In this document: positions 45,074-53,964 of the stretch, one piece after another
How positions within the stretch are numbered: the first letter of the stretch is position 1
Layout: the number at the start of each line of letters is the position of its first letter
Made by a program: the position numbers and the translations under genes
Notes under the pieces: generated by a model
Told to the model about the DNA's origin: nothing
The model's input: the letters and a program-made list of their open reading frames with translations, nothing else
The model's database searches: none
Origin: Actinoplanes sp. L3-i22
GTDB taxonomy: Bacteria; Actinomycetota; Actinomycetes; Mycobacteriales; Micromonosporaceae
Assembly: GCF_019704555.1 (NCBI RefSeq)
Contig: NZ_AP024745.1
Location: 11,397,501 to 11,461,500 of the forward strand
Reading direction: 5' to 3'
Length of the DNA: 64,000 bases

Positions 45074-47098
45074 ATGCCGAGTTCCGTGACGGGACCTGAG
45101 CACCGGCCGTCGATCGACACCGGCCGACGGCCGGCGGCACGGCGCGAGGACGGCGCGGACTTCGGTTCCGCGCTCTCCGCCGAGCTGGACCGCGACGACC
45201 GGGACGAGGCGGCCGAACAGGCGGCGGACCTCCGGTCGGCGAGCCGGACCGCCGACCAGCGGGCCGCGGACCGGGCCGCCACGGAGCGTGCCCTGGCGAG
45301 CCGGGCGGCGACCGAGCGGGCGGCCCTCGGCCGGGGCCGGGCGGACCGGCCCGAGCTGGACCGGCCGCAGCCGCCCCGCCCACCGGCGGACCGGGCCCCG
45401 GACGAGCGCGCCGCCACGAACCGGACCGACCAGGACCGGGCCGCCACCCAGCGGGCCGCCACCCAACGAGCCGCCGATCAGCGGGCCGCCGATCAGCGGG
45501 CCGCCAGTCGCGAGACGGCCGACCGGGCGGCGGCTGCTGATCACGCGGCCGCCGACCGGGCCGCGGCCAAGTCCGCCGCCGCCCAGCGGGCCGCGGCGAG
45601 CCGAGCCGCCGACCGGGCGGCCGCCGCGAGCCGCGCCGCCGCCGATCGTGCCGACGCCGCGAGCCGGGCGGCGAGCGACCACGCGGACAGCGCCGACCGG
45701 GTCACCGGCGACCGGGACGACGACATCCGCCCGGTCGACAACGACGACAACGACCGGGACACCGGCGCGGCCACCGAGTCGCACGGCCCGGACCGCCCGG
45801 CCACCAACCGTGCGAAGGCCAAGCCCGTCCGCGGCGAGGCCACCGAGAAGACCGAAACCGATCCGGCCACCGCCGCGACCGCCGTGGCCCAGCCGCTGGT
45901 CAACCCGATCGTCCCGATCCCCGGCAAGATCGCCGGGCAGGTTGCCGGGAAGGCCACCGACAAGGTCCCTGGTGAGGTCCCCGCCGTGGCGACCCCGGGC
46001 CTGGCCGCCGTGACCGGGTCGATCGCCGCCGTCGGCGACGCCAAGGCCGCCACCGGCCCGAAGGCCACGCCGGCCGCCACTCCCGGCACGGCTCAGGCAC
46101 CACCGGCAGCCGGCGATGCCCAGCAGCCGGCCGCGGCCGGCCTCGCACCGGCGGCCGGGCCGGCTCAGCCCGGCCCGGGTGGGCCCGGCGCTCCGGCAGG
46201 CGGTGCGGTTCCCGGAACTCCCCAGCCCGGCACGGCCCAGGGCGCCACGCCGCCGGCCACGCCCGCGGTCGCCGGCACCCCGGCCCGCCCGGCGTGGGCC
46301 TCGGCCGCCCGGGCCGGCACGGAGACCGCCGGCGCCGAGAAGGCCGCGCCCACCGACGGCGCCGCGGCGGCGACTCCCGGCGCGCAGGCCCCGGCGCCCG
46401 GCGCGACGCAGAACCGCAGTGGTGAAGGATCACCGGACGGCTCGGGGCGGCAGGCGGGGGCGGAGACGTTCCGTACCGTCGAAAACGCGCCGGACGCCGC
46501 GGCCGCGGCACCCACCGTGCCCACCGCGATCCCGGCGGCGCAGCCCGCCGCCGGCGATGCCGGGCTCCCGCCCGGCGTGCCGCTGCCCGGAGTGACCGGC
46601 CCGCAGGCCGCCGCACCGGCCGCACCGGCGACTCCGGTCGCCCCGGCCGAGAACAGCACCCCGGTCCCGACCGGCCCGCCGGCCGAGCAGATCGCGATGC
46701 GGATCGCGCCGCTGCGGCTGGACGCGGACGGCGTGCACCGGCTCACCGTGCAGCTGCACCCGGTCGACCTGGGCCCGGTGCAGGTGGTGGCGGAGATCCG
46801 CAACGGCGACATCAGCGTGCAGCTCACCGGCGGCACCGAGGCCGGCACCGACGCGCTCCGCCAGGGGCTCGACGACCTGCGGCGGGAGCTGCAGGAGTCC
46901 GGGTTCGGGAACTGCTCGCTGGACCTGCGTCAGGGCTCGCCACAGGACCAGGCGCGGCAGCAGTTCGAGTCGGCCGGCGGGTTCGGACGGCGCGGCGGCG
47001 GGGACGGGGGCGGTGGTCGCGAGGCGGAGGGCCCGGTCGAGCCGGCTCCGGTGACCACCCGGCGGGCCGGTCCGGGCCGGTTCGACACGACCGCCTGA
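45074..47098 (+). CDS. fliK: Flagellar hook-length control protein FliK
   Basis: About 674 aa. The C-terminal domain holds the FliK/Flg_hook core (LRLDADGVHRLTVQLHPVDL, GPVQVVAEIRNGDISVQL, DALRQGLDDLRRELQESGF). The first ~230 residues are an Ala/Arg/Asp-rich repetitive helix (RAADQRAADQRAASRE type). The middle is Ala/Pro/Gly-rich and probably disordered, as expected of a molecular ruler. The ATG at 45074 follows GAGGAG; GTG 45056 is an alternative. It measures hook length and triggers the FlhB switch. Confidence 0.88.
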   Translation: MPSSVTGPEHRPSIDTGRRPAARREDGADFGSALSAELDRDDRDEAAEQAADLRSASRTADQRAADRAATERALASRAATERAALGRGRADRPELDRPQPPRPPADRAPDERAATNRTDQDRAATQRAATQRAADQRAADQRAASRETADRAAAADHAAADRAAAKSAAAQRAAASRAADRAAAASRAAADRADAASRAASDHADSADRVTGDRDDDIRPVDNDDNDRDTGAATESHGPDRPATNRAKAKPVRGEATEKTETDPATAATAVAQPLVNPIVPIPGKIAGQVAGKATDKVPGEVPAVATPGLAAVTGSIAAVGDAKAATGPKATPAATPGTAQAPPAAGDAQQPAAAGLAPAAGPAQPGPGGPGAPAGGAVPGTPQPGTAQGATPPATPAVAGTPARPAWASAARAGTETAGAEKAAPTDGAAAATPGAQAPAPGATQNRSGEGSPDGSGRQAGAETFRTVENAPDAAAAAPTVPTAIPAAQPAAGDAGLPPGVPLPGVTGPQAAAPAAPATPVAPAENSTPVPTGPPAEQIAMRIAPLRLDADGVHRLTVQLHPVDLGPVQVVAEIRNGDISVQLTGGTEAGTDALRQGLDDLRRELQESGFGNCSLDLRQGSPQDQARQQFESAGGFGRRGGGDGGGGREAEGPVEPAPVTTRRAGPGRFDTTA

Positions 47099-47105
47099 GA
47101 CGCGA

Positions 47106-47138
47106 ACCGGCGCCGGCCCGTGACGGGCCGACGCCGGT
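47106..47138. terminator. Bidirectional terminator between fliK and the flh/fli minus-strand operon
   Basis: ACCGGCG-c-CGGCCCG-tga-CGGGCCG-a-CGCCGGT, one mismatch in 15 pairs. A second weaker hairpin, GGAACTG (47142) with CAGTTCC (47169), follows. Confidence 0.8.
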
Positions 47139-47182
47139 GTCGGAACTGATAGCTCTTCCCCAAGGCACCAGTTCCGCAGTTG

Positions 47183-47410
47183 TTACTCCGCGTCCATCGG
47201 TTTCGCTTCGACCCGCGTCGCCGGGGTCTCCTCGGTGATCCCGTATCCCGAGGTCACCAGCCGGAGCGCGGCCAGCAGGATCGCCGCGATCGGGATCGCG
47301 ATCAGGAACCGGATCAGCACCTGGGTGAGCTCGAGCTGGTCGAACAGCAGGCGATACCACGCCGGCAGGCTGATCAGCAGTGCGAAGCCCAGGACGGCCG
47401 GTCGGATCAT
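47183..47410 (-). CDS. Small two-helix membrane protein (unrecognised)
   Basis: 75 aa with two hydrophobic helices (AVLGFALLISLPAWYRLLF and VLIRFLIAIPIAAILLAALR) and an acidic tail. It overlaps the FlhF-like gene and is last in the minus-strand export operon. It lacks the conserved FliQ core (Q-x-N-E-x-T-L-x-F-x-P-K type), so it is not an obvious FliQ. Position suggests a role linked to flagellar export. Confidence 0.65.
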   Translation of the reverse strand: MIRPAVLGFALLISLPAWYRLLFDQLELTQVLIRFLIAIPIAAILLAALRLVTSGYGITEETPATRVEAKPMDAE

Positions 47411-49023
47411 CGCCGGGTGGTACGCGTGGCCCGCCTCGGTGAGGCGGCGGCCGGCATGACCTCAGCGGCGATCCGGGCGCACAGCATCGCGGCCCAGGCG
47501 TGCGGAGTGGCCGGCTTGCCGTCCAGCGAGAAGATCGGCACCTCCAGCCCGAGCACCGACGCCGGGTCCGAGGTGAGTTCCACGCTGTGCACCACGAGTG
47601 CCTCCACCTCGCCGAGATTACGCAGGTGGCGAGCGGTGTCCGCGGTCTTGCGGGTGGCGTCGACGACGGCCCAGAGCGCGGTGGCGCCGAGCGCGTCACA
47701 CATCTCGTTGACCCAGAACTCGTCGGTGCCGCCGACCGGCGCGTCGATCACCACGATCCACGGATGGTCGGAGGTCTGCAGCTTGTCGGCGCGGGACTCG
47801 GCCGCGCCGGGGCTGGAGATCAGCCGGGACGAGTGCAGCCCGGTGCCGGCCGTGGACGGCGCCGCGAGCAGCAGGTGGGTCTGGTCCACGTGGATCTGCT
47901 CGAGAAGCACCTTGGCGATCGGCACCGCGGTGTGCACCTCACCCGCGATGACCAGGATCTCGCCCGGGCCGTCCGGGATGCCGGGCGCGGCCGGGCGGGA
48001 GGCCAGGACGCTGAGCACGCCGGCGTAGGTGTCCCCGCCGGTGATCTGCCGGGCCATCTCCTCGGGCATCCCGACGGTCATCAGGTTGCTCTGCACCGGG
48101 TCGAGGCCGCTGCCGGCCTTGGCCCGGACCGGCGCCGGCTTGGGCACCGGCGGCGGGGCGGCGGCGGCCGGTGAGACCGGGGCCGGGTCGTCGTCCGACA
48201 GGCCGTAGACCTCGGCGGCGGTTCGCGCCGGCGTCTGCGGCGTGGTCTGGAACGCGGCCCGGGGTGGCGCCGCGCTGGGCTCGGCGGTCCGCATCGGGGT
48301 CGCCGACGGGTTGTGCGGCACCGCCCGGCGGGCGTGCGGGGCCGGTTCCTCCGGCGTCACCGTGACCGGTGCGGGCGAGACCGGGATCCGCGCGGCGGCC
48401 GGCGAGACCGGACGCGCCCCGGCCGGTGAGACCGGTGCGGACGGTGGCGGCGCGGCCCGGCCGGGCAGGGCGGCCGGCAGGCTGGGCCGCCCGCCCCCGT
48501 TGACCGGGGACTCGCTCGCGGTGGCCGGGGTGAACGGCCGCACCGCCGGGTCGGCCGGTGGCCGGACCCGATGGCCGGGCCGGGTCGCCTCGCCGAGATG
48601 GCTGGCCACGTCCAGGCCGGCCATCAGCTCGGCGAAGGCCGCCCCGGTGTCCCCTACGTCCGGCCGGCCGATCCGGTCGGCCAGTCCCGACCCGGGGCCG
48701 AGCTTCGGTGCCGACGGCCGCCCCGGGGAACCGGACGGCGCGTCAGCGCTGAACCGATCCCGGGACTCGGCCTGTTCGAGCAGCCGTTCCAGTGGATTTG
48801 TGCCGTTCTCGGCAACGGTCTGTCGCGCCATGTCCTCACTGTCCTCGTGTACGTCCGGTACTTCGACGGAGAGCTCGTAGTGCTGCTTCGCGAAGAAGCC
48901 TCCGAGACCACCGCTTCGTACCTTGTCGGCGGAGATGATCCGGACGCGCGAGCCGTACTCGTCACGTACCTGAGCCAGTAACGGCTCGATGGCCGGTCCC
49001 TCAAGCAGCACCCGCGTAGGCAC
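47407..49023 (-). CDS. FlhF-like protein with degenerate nucleotide-binding loop
   Basis: 538 aa. The N-terminus (VRDEYGSRVRIISADKVRSG, GLGGFFAKQHYELSVEV) resembles the B domain of FlhF. A ~230-residue Pro/Ala-rich linker follows. The C-terminal ~210 residues look like the SRP-GTPase region (DHPWIVVIDAPVGGTDEFWV; ALWAVVDATRKTADTARHL), but where the P-loop G-x-x-G-x-G-K-T should be there is VIAGEVHTAVPIAKVLL. It is probably an FlhF derivative that no longer binds GTP normally. Its GTG start overlaps flhA by 23 nt. Confidence 0.65.
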   Translation of the reverse strand: MPTRVLLEGPAIEPLLAQVRDEYGSRVRIISADKVRSGGLGGFFAKQHYELSVEVPDVHEDSEDMARQTVAENGTNPLERLLEQAESRDRFSADAPSGSPGRPSAPKLGPGSGLADRIGRPDVGDTGAAFAELMAGLDVASHLGEATRPGHRVRPPADPAVRPFTPATASESPVNGGGRPSLPAALPGRAAPPPSAPVSPAGARPVSPAAARIPVSPAPVTVTPEEPAPHARRAVPHNPSATPMRTAEPSAAPPRAAFQTTPQTPARTAAEVYGLSDDDPAPVSPAAAAPPPVPKPAPVRAKAGSGLDPVQSNLMTVGMPEEMARQITGGDTYAGVLSVLASRPAAPGIPDGPGEILVIAGEVHTAVPIAKVLLEQIHVDQTHLLLAAPSTAGTGLHSSRLISSPGAAESRADKLQTSDHPWIVVIDAPVGGTDEFWVNEMCDALGATALWAVVDATRKTADTARHLRNLGEVEALVVHSVELTSDPASVLGLEVPIFSLDGKPATPHAWAAMLCARIAAEVMPAAASPRRATRTTRR

Positions 49024-51043
49024 CGTTCACCACCCCTATCGTCTCGATCTGTGCGGTGGAACCAGAGATTTCGCTGTACGACAGCACCTGCACCCGGCGT
49101 GAACCGGCGCGCAGCAGTCGCATCAGCGGCAACCGCAGCTGTGGCGAGCAGGCCAGGACCGGGTTCAGGCCCTGCTGCTCGGCGGCCTCGGCAAGCCGGC
49201 TGGCCTCGCTGACGATCGCCTCGGCACGCATGCCGTCGATCGCCATGAAGGCGCCGGTCTCACTGGGCCGGAGTGACTCGAGCAGACTCTGCTCGAGCAT
49301 CGGGTCGAGCGTGATCACGGTGAGCCGGCCGCCGCTCGCGTACTGCGCGGCGATCGCCGGGCCCAGCGCGCTCCGGGCGGCCTCGACCAGGCCGTCGTGA
49401 TCCACGGAGAGCTTGGCGCGCAGCGACAGCGACTCGAAGATCCGGACCAGGTCGCGGATCGGCACGCCCTCGTCGAGCATCGACTGCAGCACCTTCTGGA
49501 TCTGTCCGAGGCTGAGCAGCCCCGGGGTCAACTCCTCGACCACCACCGGGTGGGTGCGCTTGACCATGTCGCTCAGCGCGCGCACGTCCTCCCGGCCGAG
49601 CAGCCGGCTGGCGTTGTTGCGGACCACCTCGGCGAGGTGCGTGATGATCACCGACGCCCGGTCGACGACCGTGGCGCCGGAGAGTTCGGCCTGGTAGTGC
49701 AGCTCGGCCGGGACCCACTTGCCGGCCAGGCCGAAGACCGGCTCGACACCGGCCCGCCCGGGCAGCGCCTGCAGTCCCTCGCCGATCGCCAGGACGGTGC
49801 CGGGCGGGGCCTGACCGGTGCCGGCGTCGGTGCCGGAGATCCGGATCGCGTACGACGACAACGGCAGGTCCAGGTCGTCCCGGGTCCGTACCGGCGGCAT
49901 GATCACACCCAGCTCCATGGCCATCTTGCGGCGCAGCGCGCGGACCCGGTCGAGCAGGTCGCCGCTGCTGGCGTCGACCAGGTCGACCAGGTCCGGGGCG
50001 AGGGCCAGCTCCAGCGGGTCGATCCGCATCTCGCCGAGCAGCGACTCGGGCGAGTCCGGCGACGGCATCTCGACCGCCTCGGCGATCGGCGCGATCTCTT
50101 CCGGCGGCTTGTCCTTGACCCGCTGCGCGATCGCCAGCACCGCGACGCCGACCACCAGGAACGGCACCTTGGGCAGGCCCGGGATCACGCAGAGGGCGAG
50201 GGCCGCGGCACCGCCGATGCGCAGCGCCAGCTTGTTCTGGCTGAGCTGCTGGGTGACGCTCTGGCCCATGTCGCCGGAGGTGGCCGAGCGGGTCACGATC
50301 AGACCGGTGGCCACCGAGAGCAGCAGCGCCGGCACCTGGGAGACCAGGCCGTCGCCGATGCTCAGCATGCTGAACTGGTTCATCGCGTCGGTGGGCGACA
50401 GGCCGTGCTGGAGGATGCCGACCGCGAAGCCGCCGATCAGGTTGATCAGCGTGATGATGATGGCCGCGACGGCGTCACCCTTGACGAACTTGGAGCCACC
50501 GTCCATCGCGCCGTAGAACTCGGCCTCGGCGGCCACCTCGGCGCGCCGCTTCTTCGCCCCGGCCTCGTCGATCAGGCCGGCGTTCAGGTCGGCGTCGATC
50601 GCCATCTGCTTGCCGGGCATCGCGTCGAGGGTGAACCGGGCGCCGACCTCGGCGACCCGCTCGGCACCCTTGGTCACCACGATCATCTGGACGATCACCA
50701 GGATCGAGAAGATCACCAGGCCGATCACCAGGTTGCCACCGACGACGAAGCTGCCGAACGCGTGGATCACCTTGCCGGCGTCGCCGTCGCGCAGCACCAG
50801 CCGGGTCGCGCTGATGTTGAGCGCCAGCCGGAACAGCGTCATCACCAGCAGCAGCGCCGGGAAGACCGCGAAGTCGAGCGGCTTCTCGACGAACATGCTG
50901 GTCAGCAGCACCAGCAGGGCCACCGTGATGTTGACCGCGATGAACAGGTCGAGCAGGAAGGTCGGCAACGGGACGACCATCATGATGATGATGCCGATCA
51001 CCCCGACGGGGACGGCGAGCTTGCTGAGGCTGCCCTTTTTCAC
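49001..51043 (-). CDS. flhA: Flagellar export-gate protein FlhA
   Basis: 680 aa. Eight N-terminal membrane helices with the conserved LFRLALNISATRLVL, GDAGKVIHAFG and RVAEVGARFTLDAMPGKQMA segments (the FHIPEP region), then a cytoplasmic domain that docks chaperone-substrate pairs. ATG start, first codons MKKGSLSKLAVP. The 146-bp gap to flhB shows no gene. Confidence 0.97.
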   Translation of the reverse strand: MKKGSLSKLAVPVGVIGIIIMMVVPLPTFLLDLFIAVNITVALLVLLTSMFVEKPLDFAVFPALLLVMTLFRLALNISATRLVLRDGDAGKVIHAFGSFVVGGNLVIGLVIFSILVIVQMIVVTKGAERVAEVGARFTLDAMPGKQMAIDADLNAGLIDEAGAKKRRAEVAAEAEFYGAMDGGSKFVKGDAVAAIIITLINLIGGFAVGILQHGLSPTDAMNQFSMLSIGDGLVSQVPALLLSVATGLIVTRSATSGDMGQSVTQQLSQNKLALRIGGAAALALCVIPGLPKVPFLVVGVAVLAIAQRVKDKPPEEIAPIAEAVEMPSPDSPESLLGEMRIDPLELALAPDLVDLVDASSGDLLDRVRALRRKMAMELGVIMPPVRTRDDLDLPLSSYAIRISGTDAGTGQAPPGTVLAIGEGLQALPGRAGVEPVFGLAGKWVPAELHYQAELSGATVVDRASVIITHLAEVVRNNASRLLGREDVRALSDMVKRTHPVVVEELTPGLLSLGQIQKVLQSMLDEGVPIRDLVRIFESLSLRAKLSVDHDGLVEAARSALGPAIAAQYASGGRLTVITLDPMLEQSLLESLRPSETGAFMAIDGMRAEAIVSEASRLAEAAEQQGLNPVLACSPQLRLPLMRLLRAGSRRVQVLSYSEISGSTAQIETIGVVNGAYAGAA

Positions 51044-51189
51044 GACACCTCCGCTCGGCGTTCCGTCGCTGTCACTGGGACCCCTGTGGCACCGCCACGC
51101 CCCGATCCTCCCTGCTCGCCGCCCGCGATGTGAGTAAATCTCCCGAAATTTCGGTTACGTCATGGCGGAACTGGGGTTGGAGTGGCGAT

Positions 51190-52275
51190 CTAGACCGACG
51201 TGGGGTTGGGGCTGCGGTGCAGACCGGCCGCCGATCCCCGCGCCTTCAGGCTCATCACGAACGCGAGCACCCGGGCCACCGCACCGAAGAACTCGGCCGG
51301 GATCTCCTGCCCGATCTCGCAGCCCGAGTTCAGTGCCCGGGCCAGCGCGACGTCCTCGACCATGGGTACCCGGTTCTCGGTCGCCAACTCCCGGATCTTG
51401 GCGGCCAGCGGGCCCTTGCCCTTGGCGACCACCCGCGGCGCGCCCTTGGTCGGCTCGTAGCGCAGCGCCACCGCGACGTGCACCGGGTTGACCACCACCA
51501 CGTCCGCGGTCGGCACGTCGGCCATCTGCCGGTTGCGCGACATGGCCATCTGCCGGGCCCGGATCTGGGCCTTGATCAGCGGGTCGCCCTCGGTGTTCTT
51601 GTTCTCCTGCTTGACCTCCTCCTTGGTCATCCGCAGTTGCTTCTGGGTCCGCCGGCGCACCACCAGGTAGTCCGCGCCGGCCATCGCGATCCCGGCCACC
51701 GCGGCCGCCCGGATCAGCGCGGTCACCGCGTCGGTGACGATCGCCAGCAGCGCGGTGATCGGCAGCCGGCCGGCGGTCATCAGCTGCGGCACGATGTCCT
51801 TCAGCGTCATGACCAGCACCGCGCCCAGCACCAGGGTCTTGAACAGCGACTTGGTGAGCTCCCAGAGCGCCTGCGGACCGGCGATCTTCTTCAGCCCGGA
51901 GAACGGGTTGAGCCGGTTGAACTTCGGCACGAACAGCTTGGTCGCCACCCGGATGCCGCCCTGCGCACCGGCCGCCGCGACGCCGACCGCCATCAGGGTC
52001 AGCGCCAGCGGCGCCACCGCCCAGGCCGCGCCGAAGAGCCCCTCCTTGAGGATGGCCAGGCTCTTCGCCGGGTCCGGGTTCGCGATGACGTCCGGGATCT
52101 TGCCGAGCACCTCCTCGGCGTGCTCCATCGCCTGCTTGAGGGTGCGCGGCAGCAACACGCTCGCGGCCAGCATGCCGAACCAGGCGCCGAGGTCGGGCGT
52201 ACGCCCGATCTGCCCTTCCTGTCGCGCCTTCTTGAGCCGTTGCTGTGTCGGTTGCTCGGTCTTCTCCCCGGACAC
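51190..52275 (-). CDS. flhB: Flagellar export switch protein FlhB
   Basis: 361 aa. Four membrane helices, then the cytoplasmic domain with the autocleavage site in VVVNPVHVAVALRYE, an NPVH rather than the usual NPTH. It is preceded by EKTEQPTQQRLKKARQEGQI, the standard FlhB N-terminus. It changes export specificity from hook to filament proteins together with FliK. Confidence 0.96.
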   Translation of the reverse strand: MSGEKTEQPTQQRLKKARQEGQIGRTPDLGAWFGMLAASVLLPRTLKQAMEHAEEVLGKIPDVIANPDPAKSLAILKEGLFGAAWAVAPLALTLMAVGVAAAGAQGGIRVATKLFVPKFNRLNPFSGLKKIAGPQALWELTKSLFKTLVLGAVLVMTLKDIVPQLMTAGRLPITALLAIVTDAVTALIRAAAVAGIAMAGADYLVVRRRTQKQLRMTKEEVKQENKNTEGDPLIKAQIRARQMAMSRNRQMADVPTADVVVVNPVHVAVALRYEPTKGAPRVVAKGKGPLAAKIRELATENRVPMVEDVALARALNSGCEIGQEIPAEFFGAVARVLAFVMSLKARGSAAGLHRSPNPTSV

Positions 52276-52294
52276 CTGGGCACCCCCTTAGGAC

Positions 52295-53059
52295 TTACCC
52301 ACCACTGAGGTGGAGCACCGCGGCAACCGCCCGCTCGACGAGGTTGTGCACGATGCCCGGGAGCATCGAGACGGCCAGCCCGACCGTCGAGACCACCAGC
52401 AGGATCTTGACCGGGAAGCCGAGCTGGAACGCGTTCAGCGCGGGCGCGACCCGGTTCAGCAGGCCGAGCGCCACGTCGGAGAGGAAGAGCACGCAGATCA
52501 GCGGGCCGGCGATCTGCAGGGCGGACAGGAACATCTCGCCGATCCCGGCGACCAGCAGCCGGCTGAACGTCTCCATCGAGAACGTGGTGTCCAGCGGCAG
52601 GGTCCGGAAGCTCTGCAGGAACCCGCGCAGGATCAGCTGATGCCCGTCGCTGGCGAAGAGCAGCGTGATCGCGATCAGGTTGTAGAAGCGCCCGAAGATC
52701 GAGGCCTGGCTGTAGCCCATCGGGTCGTACGCGGTCGCCAGCTGGAACCCGCCGAACAGGTCGAGCAGGTCACCGGCGGCCTGCAGGGCGGAGAACAGCA
52801 GCGCGGTGACGGCGCCCAGCCCGATCCCCACGGCGACCTGCAGGAGGATGCTGGCGATCAGCGCGGACGTCTCCATCGACGGCAGGGTGCCCTGCAGGTA
52901 CGGCGCCATCGGCAGCGTCATCCCCACCGAGAGCAGCGCCTTCACCGGCCCGGGGATGAGCCGCGAGTTGAACGGCGGGCAGATCGCCATCCACGCGCCG
53001 GTCCGGCAGGCCCCCAGCAGGATCGCCAGCATCTCGGCGATCGGGATGTCGAGGTTCAT
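52295..53059 (-). CDS. fliR: Flagellar export-gate protein FliR
   Basis: 254 aa. It begins MNLDIPIAEMLAILLGACRT and contains ~6 membrane helices (QATAYDP-type FQLATAYDPMGYSQASIFGR). Its ATG overlaps the fliP stop (ATGA); no fliQ lies between fliP and fliR, where it is normally found. The longer open frame upstream is a shadow of fliP. Confidence 0.93.
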   Translation of the reverse strand: MNLDIPIAEMLAILLGACRTGAWMAICPPFNSRLIPGPVKALLSVGMTLPMAPYLQGTLPSMETSALIASILLQVAVGIGLGAVTALLFSALQAAGDLLDLFGGFQLATAYDPMGYSQASIFGRFYNLIAITLLFASDGHQLILRGFLQSFRTLPLDTTFSMETFSRLLVAGIGEMFLSALQIAGPLICVLFLSDVALGLLNRVAPALNAFQLGFPVKILLVVSTVGLAVSMLPGIVHNLVERAVAAVLHLSGG

Positions 53060-53964
53060 GTCTTGTACGAGCCGACCAGCGCCGTGATGATCAGCCCCCA
53101 CCCGTTGACCAGCACGAACAGCAGCAGTTTGAACGGCAGCGCGACGGTCACCGGAGGCAGCATCATCATGCCCAGCGACATCAGCGAGGCCGAGACGACC
53201 AGGTCGATGATCAGGAACGGGATGAAGATGACGAACCCGATGATGAACGCGGCGCGCAGCTCGGAGAGCACGAACGCGGGCACCAGCGTGGTCAGCGGCA
53301 CCGCGTCCCGGTTGGCCGGCTGCTTCTCGCCGGACACCTTGATCAGCAGGGCCAGCTCGTCCTCGCGGGTGGTCTTCCACATGAACTCACGCAGCGGTTT
53401 GATGCCGTCGGTGAACGCCTGCGACTGGGTCTTGTCGCCCTTCAGATAGGGCTGCACCCCGACGTCGTTCATCTGGGACACGGTCGGGCCCATGATGAAA
53501 AGGCTCAGGAACAGGGCCAGCCCGGCGATCACCTGGTTGGGCGGCAGGGTGGTCAGGCCCAGCGCGTTGCGGGTGATCCCGAGGACCATGAAGACCTTGG
53601 TGAAACACGTGCAGAGCAGCAGCAGGGCCGGCGCCATCGACAGCACCGTCAGACCGAGAACGATCACCAGGCTGGAGGCTGGGCGGCTGCCGTCCGGGTT
53701 CGTACCGTTGATGTTGAGGTTGATGCTCGGCGGCGAGGTCTTCGGTGCCTTCGGCACCAATCGCGGTGCTCGCGGCAGCTGTTTCGCCGCCGGGTTCGCC
53801 GGCGCCTGCGGCGCTTGCTGGGGTACGGCCATGGGCGCGCGAGCCACCACGTCGACCACCACCACGGCCACCGGCGGTGGTCCGGGCGCCGCCTCCGCCG
53901 CAGCGGGTGTCCCGAGCGCCAACCCGGCACCCGCCATGAGCAGCAGGATCGCGCGTCGCATCAT
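53056..53964 (-). CDS. fliP: Flagellar export-gate protein FliP
   Basis: 302 aa, including an N-terminal signal-like helix and a Pro/Ala-rich spacer (to about residue 95). The FliP core follows: LTVLSMAPALLLLCTCFTKV, LFLSLFIMGPTVSQMND, FVLSELRAAFIIGFVIFIPF and LPFKLLLFVLVNGWGLI. FliP pentamers form the base of the export channel with FliQ and FliR. Confidence 0.96.
   Translation of the reverse strand: MMRRAILLLMAGAGLALGTPAAAEAAPGPPPVAVVVVDVVARAPMAVPQQAPQAPANPAAKQLPRAPRLVPKAPKTSPPSINLNINGTNPDGSRPASSLVIVLGLTVLSMAPALLLLCTCFTKVFMVLGITRNALGLTTLPPNQVIAGLALFLSLFIMGPTVSQMNDVGVQPYLKGDKTQSQAFTDGIKPLREFMWKTTREDELALLIKVSGEKQPANRDAVPLTTLVPAFVLSELRAAFIIGFVIFIPFLIIDLVVSASLMSLGMMMLPPVTVALPFKLLLFVLVNGWGLIITALVGSYKT

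Noticed and set aside
43868..45784. 638-codon minus-strand open frame opposite fliJ, the hydrolase and fliK
   Set aside because: Repetitive Gly/Val/Arg translation, antisense to recognised genes.
47183..47410. fliQ
   Set aside because: Right size and two helices, but it lacks the conserved FliQ motif and has an unusual acidic tail.
49397..51133. 578-codon plus-strand open frame opposite flhA
   Set aside because: Composition-driven shadow; flhA is unambiguous on the other strand.
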